Origin: Paramecium pentaurelia
Lineage: Eukaryota > Ciliophora > Oligohymenophorea > Peniculida > Parameciidae
Assembly: GCA_905183005.1 (NCBI GenBank)
Contig: CAJJDO010000124.1
Location: forward strand, 16,120 to 80,119
DNA length: 64,000 nt
Direction: 5' to 3'
Numbering within the stretch: position 1 is the stretch's first letter; each line of letters starts with the position of its first letter. A program made the position numbers and the translations under genes. A model generated the notes under the pieces. It had not been told where the DNA came from, ran no database searches, and worked only from the letters and a program-made list of their open reading frames with translations. Shown piece by piece: positions 61,906-64,000 of the stretch.

Positions 61906-62239
61906 ACAATCTTTTCTTATGATTTGTCTTATTTTGTGTAATATATTAACTGAATAAATATTTAATTACACTATAAATGTATTTGTTCTTAAAGAAGCAT
62001 TTAGATGTTTTAATTGTATAATATTCTTTGTTTATGTTAACATATATTTGAATTTAAAGCTGAAAGAATATCAAATTATTTAATGATTTAAATGTAATAT
62101 TAAAAACCATATTGTTTAGACAAGCGAGAAAAATAATTGTATAATTGCATAATTAAGATCTTATGATCTTTTAAATTTTTTTAGGAATTTCTTCTCATTA
62201 TAATCTCTAAAATATATAATAGATGATATTTATTATTTA
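61906..62239. other. Intergenic, nothing seen
   Basis: AT-rich, no structured element. Confidence 0.5.
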
Positions 62240-62557
62240 ATGGCAACAAAAAGCTATTTTAATATTACAACCAGCGAAATTGAATTGTTCCCAAGACAAT
62301 ATAATCACACTTATAGTAAATAAACATACTTGAATACTCTGCAAAACTCTTTTAAAATTTTTAAAGAGTAAAAGTTTTCATATTTCATAAACATTGATCA
62401 ATTATTTATCAATTTTAAAAAGTCTGAATCCCTAAAAGTCTAAAAACAATTGTTAAATAGAAGAAAAGGTTTATAAATTTGCTAATAAATTACAATATCA
62501 ATTTAGCCAGTATTACAATTGAATAATAATAATGGAGATTACTTTAATGAATTTTGA
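62240..62557 (+). CDS. Hypothetical protein, 105 aa
   Basis: ATG 62240 to TGA 62555-62557 without a required intron. The start context and first residues (MATKSYFNITTSEIELFPRQ) look genuine, and a basic helical middle (FKKSESLKVQKQLLNRRK) is followed by a Gln/Asn-rich end (NNNNGDYFNEF). No domain. It converges on the MAP kinase gene, 229 bp from its stop. Confidence 0.45.
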
Positions 62558-62786
62558 AAAGAGAGGTGCATTTATGAAGGGAAAACTTTATAAAAACATA
62601 AATAATGATAATTTAATCGAGAAACACTATTAAGATTAATCAATTGTCCACTTAAGAATGAAAAAAGAATTTTAATAATAAAATTGATAATGTTAAATCT
62701 TTTATAATAAGAAAGTGAGTATAAGAGAAGATTAAGAATTTTGGTTCAATTTTTAAATAAGTTTCATGAAAGATAACAATGATTTA

Positions 62787-64000
62787 TCATTAAAAATCAG
62801 GAAAATCATCGTCTGCTAATGGATCTATTAATCTTGCACTTTATCCTGTTAAGATATGTTTAATAACACTTTCATTTTCAGCTATTTTTCTTTCATATTC
62901 TTTTCTAAAATCAGGATAATGGTATAGTAGTATTTCCTCATATACCATGTCTATTAATTATAGATATAAAATACCTTTTAATTATTCTGTTGTTAATTCA
63001 TACAATTCAAATTCAAATTCTTTGTCACTCACTGGTTGACGAAATGGCTCATCTTCAGGAGAATGAAGATCCTCAAAATATGGATGAGCCAATGCTTCAT
63101 CAGCTGTAATTCTTTTATTAAAATCAATTTCTAAAAGCCTTTCTAATAAATCATATCCATGAGGAGAAATTCCTTTGATGATTTTGTCCAGTGGAACTTT
63201 CTAAAATTATCCTAAATGAACCACAGCTTCTAACATCTTTTGTTAGAAGAAAGGATCTTTATAATTTTTAATTTCTTATTTATTAGGAGTACCAATAGTT
63301 TCAAAGATTAATTTTAATTAAGATTCTGCAGATGCTCCTCTCCATAATGCTTTTCCACGTACAATTTCAGCAAAAATACAACCTACTGACCACATATCTA
63401 CAGCTTTTGTATATTATTTCAATCCTAGAAGCAATTCAGGAGCTCTATAATATCTAGTTTCAACATAATCAGTCATCACATTTGGATTTTAACCATTTAA
63501 TCCTTGACTAAGTAATGCACGACTTAAACCAAAATCACAGACTTTTAACATACAATCTTCTTTATTTAAGAGTATATTCCTTGGCTTTAAATCTCTATGT
63601 AAAATGTTGGCAGAATGCATATATTTAATTCCTCTTAAGATTTAATATAGAAATAATTTATAATGATCTTCTGTTAATTTAGCATGTTCTCTTTCTAATA
63701 CTTTACGTAAATCAGTATCCAATAATTCTGTAACCAAATAACTAAAATTATTTCATTACTTTACATGTCATTCATTGATACTCTTGATTTGGGCAAAGCT
63801 ATGGTAATTAAATTAACAATCTAGGAGATATGTTAAAGAATACATTTTCATGTTTAAGATTCCTCAATATTTTCAATTCTCTTAATGTACGTTTAGCATA
63901 AAAACGGTGTTAAAAAGTCTTCTCGATTTTCTTAATTGCCACTTTTTTAGGTCCTTCAGGAGGAGCCTTTAAATCATCTGCCTGTAAGACCACTCCATAG
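62787..64000 (-). CDS. MAPK-like: MAP kinase (TDY activation loop), 5' end outside window
   Basis: The frame enters at the right edge and ends at TGA 62787-62789, with two 23-nt introns near 63825 and 63755. The N-lobe begins just after the Gly loop (YGVVLQADD) and has VAIKKIEKTF and RTLRELKILRNLKHENI. Then come the gatekeeper region YLVTELLDTDL, KYMHSANILHRDLKPRNILL, VCDFGLSRAL, and the activation segment MTDYVETRYYRAPELLLG. The dual-phosphorylation motif is Thr-Asp-Tyr rather than TEY or TGY. MAPK features continue: DMWSVGCIFAEIVRGKALW, IFETIGTPN, and DEALAHPYFEDLHSPEDEP. TDY MAPKs occur in plants and many protists. Only the very N-terminus is missing. Confidence 0.88.

Overview
The window is ciliate somatic (macronuclear-type) DNA, almost certainly Paramecium. 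Reading frames that encode recognisable domains are full of in-frame TAA and TAG where glutamine is expected, and they end only at TGA (nuclear code 6). They are broken by very short GT..AG introns, mostly 20-34 nt. Splicing these out restores conserved motifs such as HPD in a J-domain and DVPRT in a TBC domain. Standard-code gene finding therefore fails over nearly the whole window. No internal eliminated sequences interrupt the genes I could read through, which argues for MAC rather than germline DNA.

Layout. Positions 1-24,000 are gene-poor: one TRIM-like gene (two B-box-like zinc motifs, long coiled coil, SPRY-like domain) split and duplicated by assembly joins, one PIN/PILS-type membrane transporter, and several kilobases of AT-rich DNA with only degenerate coding traces. 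From about 23,900 to 64,000 the gene density is normal for Paramecium: two TBC Rab-GAPs, PEX11, ANKRD13, a two-CNB protein, a J-domain protein, radial spoke head RSP4/6, a sorting nexin, two RING proteins, a DBF4-type zinc finger protein, GSK3, a CaMK-like kinase, a MAP kinase with a TDY loop, and a dozen unrecognised membrane or coiled-coil proteins. Intergenic distances are often below 100 bp. The gene set is ordinary housekeeping and signalling (membrane traffic, peroxisome, cilium, kinases); there is no operon-like functional cluster.

The most unusual feature is structural. Seven single-N gaps (8115, 10607, 22281, 25049, 40732, 54290, 56768) sit at contig joins. Five of them separate identical direct copies of 1.1-1.6 kb, so most apparent tandem duplications are unmerged contig overlaps. 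Two joins do not fit that explanation. The RSP4/6-RING segment occurs with two different left flanks (38,275 and 53,041), and a third contig begins exactly at that branch point. Two perfect inverted repeats (710 bp and 1,083 bp) involve or flank the TRIM-like gene. These are either chimeric or fold-back assembly products, or real alternative macronuclear chromosome structures. I found no convincing undescribed molecular system beyond this.
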